NCBI RefSeq assembly: GCF_000621125.1 | Contig: NZ_JHZC01000009.1 | Location: 62,001-126,000 of the forward strand | Reading direction: 5' to 3' | Source: Maribacter antarcticus DSM 21422 | Lineage (GTDB): Bacteria; Bacteroidota; Bacteroidia; Flavobacteriales; Flavobacteriaceae | Length of the DNA: 64,000 nt | Shown here: one piece after another, positions 62,937 to 64,000 of the stretch | Layout of the letters: each line of letters starts with the position of its first letter | Numbering within the stretch: position 1 is the stretch's first letter | Position numbers and translations under genes: made by a program | Notes under the pieces: model-generated | The model's input: only the letters and a program-made list of their open reading frames with translations | Told to the model about the DNA's origin: nothing | Database searches by the model: none

Positions 62937-63419
62937 GTGTTACAAAAAACCTTTATTCTCTTCGCATTTATTTTTATATCAGGATTGTCGACAGAAGACG
63001 GTAACTACGAAAAAACCTACCATGACAATGGTAAGGTTAAATCAGAAGGTTGGGTTCGCTACAACGTTCAAATCGGGTACTGGAGATATTATCATGATAC
63101 GGGTAGAGTAGCATCCCAAGGACATTATGAATACGGTAAAAAAGAAAAGTATTGGTATTTCTATGATACCAACAGAGTACGTACCCAAGAAGGACATTTC
63201 ATAAATAATAAAAAAGTAAATTGGTGGCTCTTTTATGATAAGCAGGGACGAATAAACCACAAATGTCAATTAGATAAAGGAGTGAAAAATGGCTATTGCC
63301 TAAAGTACATTGATAACGAATTAGCTTCTGCTGAAAAATATAGCAATGGAAAGAGAATTAAGGAATGGAGTAGTTTCGGCGACTTTAAAAAGGAAAATTC
63401 AGTTTCTGACCTAAAATAA
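62937..63419 (+). CDS. YwqK/MORN-repeat protein, exported
   Basis: A 160-residue protein with a signal segment (about 1-19) and five or six short repeats of the MORN_2/YwqK type: KTYHDNGKVKSEGW, YYHDTGRVASQGHY, FYDTNRVRTQEGH, FYDKQGRINHK and KYIDNELASAEKYSNGK. Each unit contains a Tyr-x-Asp and a Gly. Proteins of this shape are often annotated as antitoxins, but I see no toxin gene here. The start is a GTG at 62937. The next gene starts at or just after its stop codon, so the two are probably co-translated. Confidence 0.75.
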   Translation: MLQKTFILFAFIFISGLSTEDGNYEKTYHDNGKVKSEGWVRYNVQIGYWRYYHDTGRVASQGHYEYGKKEKYWYFYDTNRVRTQEGHFINNKKVNWWLFYDKQGRINHKCQLDKGVKNGYCLKYIDNELASAEKYSNGKRIKEWSSFGDFKKENSVSDLK

Positions 63420-64000
63420 TGATGAATATCAACGTAATTATTCCTGCATTTAACGAAGCAGATTCCATAGGGCGTGTGATAAAAGAGCTTCCTAAAACAG
63501 TTTCTGAAATTATTGTAGTAAATAATAATTCTACAGACGATACAGCAGCAAACGCAGAAAGAGCTCGTGCTACCGTGCTAACCGAGAAACGTAAAGGCTA
63601 TGGGTATGCCTGCCTTTGTGGTCTAGATTATATAGCAAAAAAGTCCAAAGCACCCGATATTATCGTATTTATCGATGGAGACTATTCTGATTATCCGGAG
63701 GAACTAGATAAAGTAATAGCTCCCATTTTAGAAAGAAATCTTGATTTTGTAGTTGGTGCAAGAAAAAAAAGTTTGCGCGAAGAAGGGTCCATGACCCCCC
63801 AGCAGATTTTTGGCAACTGGTTGGCTACTATTTTAATGCGTTTGTTTTTTGGTGCAAAATTTACGGATTTAGGTCCTTTTAGAGCTATTAAATACGAAAA
63901 GCTCAAAGAATTAGAAATGCAGGACAAGACCTACGGATGGACGGTAGAAATGCAATTGAAAATTTTGAAGAAAAAAATGACATATACCGAAGTACCAGTA
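63419..64000 (+). CDS. Family 2 glycosyltransferase, truncated by window end
   Basis: The frame runs off the window after about 194 codons. It opens MNINVIIPAFNEADSIGRVI, then EIIVVNNNSTDDT near 32-44, and IVFIDGDYSDYPEELD near 80-95, where DGD is the metal-binding motif. LGPFRAIKYEKL and YGWTVEMQLKIL near 155-185 are typical of dolichyl-phosphate-mannose-synthase-like GT2 enzymes. Its ATG overlaps the YwqK stop (TAATGATG), with a second ATG at 63422. It is probably an undecaprenyl-phosphate or lipid-linked sugar transferase. Confidence 0.85.
   Translation, partial: MMNINVIIPAFNEADSIGRVIKELPKTVSEIIVVNNNSTDDTAANAERARATVLTEKRKGYGYACLCGLDYIAKKSKAPDIIVFIDGDYSDYPEELDKVIAPILERNLDFVVGARKKSLREEGSMTPQQIFGNWLATILMRLFFGAKFTDLGPFRAIKYEKLKELEMQDKTYGWTVEMQLKILKKKMTYTEVPV

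Noticed and set aside
62937..63419. A toxin-antitoxin pair built on the YwqK-type protein
   Set aside because: No toxin-like gene is adjacent; the protein is exported and the next gene is a glycosyltransferase.

Overview
The window looks like a chromosomal segment of a member of the Flavobacteriaceae (Bacteroidota), probably a marine one. The signs are low GC, weak or absent Shine-Dalgarno sequences, perfect TAnnTTTG (-7) promoter elements, a mevalonate-pathway pair (class II HMG-CoA reductase plus GYDIA-type GHMP kinase), an HYC_CC_PP protein and the gene order coaX / outer-membrane protein / TPR / lptC / CNNM / ppiD. I saw no prophage, insertion sequence, CRISPR array or rRNA. One tRNA gene (tRNA-Phe) is present.

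Layout. 1-5.9 kb (minus strand): a copper/silver-type efflux locus with an HYC_CC_PP protein, a CusA-like RND pump, a TolC-like outer-membrane factor, a small metal-binding lipoprotein and the first 15 codons of an HMA-domain protein cut by the window edge. 5.9-13.6 kb (plus): a free-methionine-sulfoxide-reductase-like GAF protein, purH, and the rod-shape elongasome mreB-mreC-mreD-mrdA-rodA. 13.6-18.7 kb: a secreted endonuclease, msrB-msrA, a Prc-type periplasmic protease and surE. 18.8-23.1 kb (plus): a small membrane protein, lpxB, an NlpC/P60 lipoprotein and comEC. 23.1-26.9 kb (minus): a POT peptide transporter and a DPP-IV-type peptidase, which together suggest peptide use. 27-29.3 kb (plus): mevalonate genes. 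29.6-37.3 kb (minus): envelope biogenesis genes (PpiD-like chaperone, CNNM transporter, LptC, TPR protein, outer-membrane protein) and coaX. 37.3-45.1 kb (minus): a six-gene DUF4159 / MoxR / DUF58 / BatA-domain / large membrane protein / amidotransferase-like membrane protein cluster. 45.2-48.2 kb (minus): TldE and TldD. 48.6 kb: tRNA-Phe with its own promoter and terminator. 48.9-50.4 kb: a stand-alone GH32 lipoprotein. 50.5-53.3 kb (plus): rhodanese, TIGR04282 and TIGR04283 glycosyltransferases and a purine nucleoside phosphorylase, which looks like part of an arsenosugar-type cluster. 53.3-59.5 kb (minus): an N-acetylmuramoyl-L-alanine amidase, a catalytically dead paralogue of it, a short BamA/TamA-like protein, a GH113-type hydrolase, an outer-membrane protein and a DUF547 protein. 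59.7-64 kb (plus): an FAD oxidoreductase, a membrane polyferredoxin, a YwqK/MORN-type protein and a family 2 glycosyltransferase cut by the window end.

The stretches most worth a second look are the amidase / pseudo-amidase / BamA-like trio, the MoxR-DUF58 cluster whose first gene starts inside a perfect hairpin, the flavoprotein-polyferredoxin pair next to arsenosugar-type genes, and three genes in which a perfect -7 element lies exactly four bases before the start codon.
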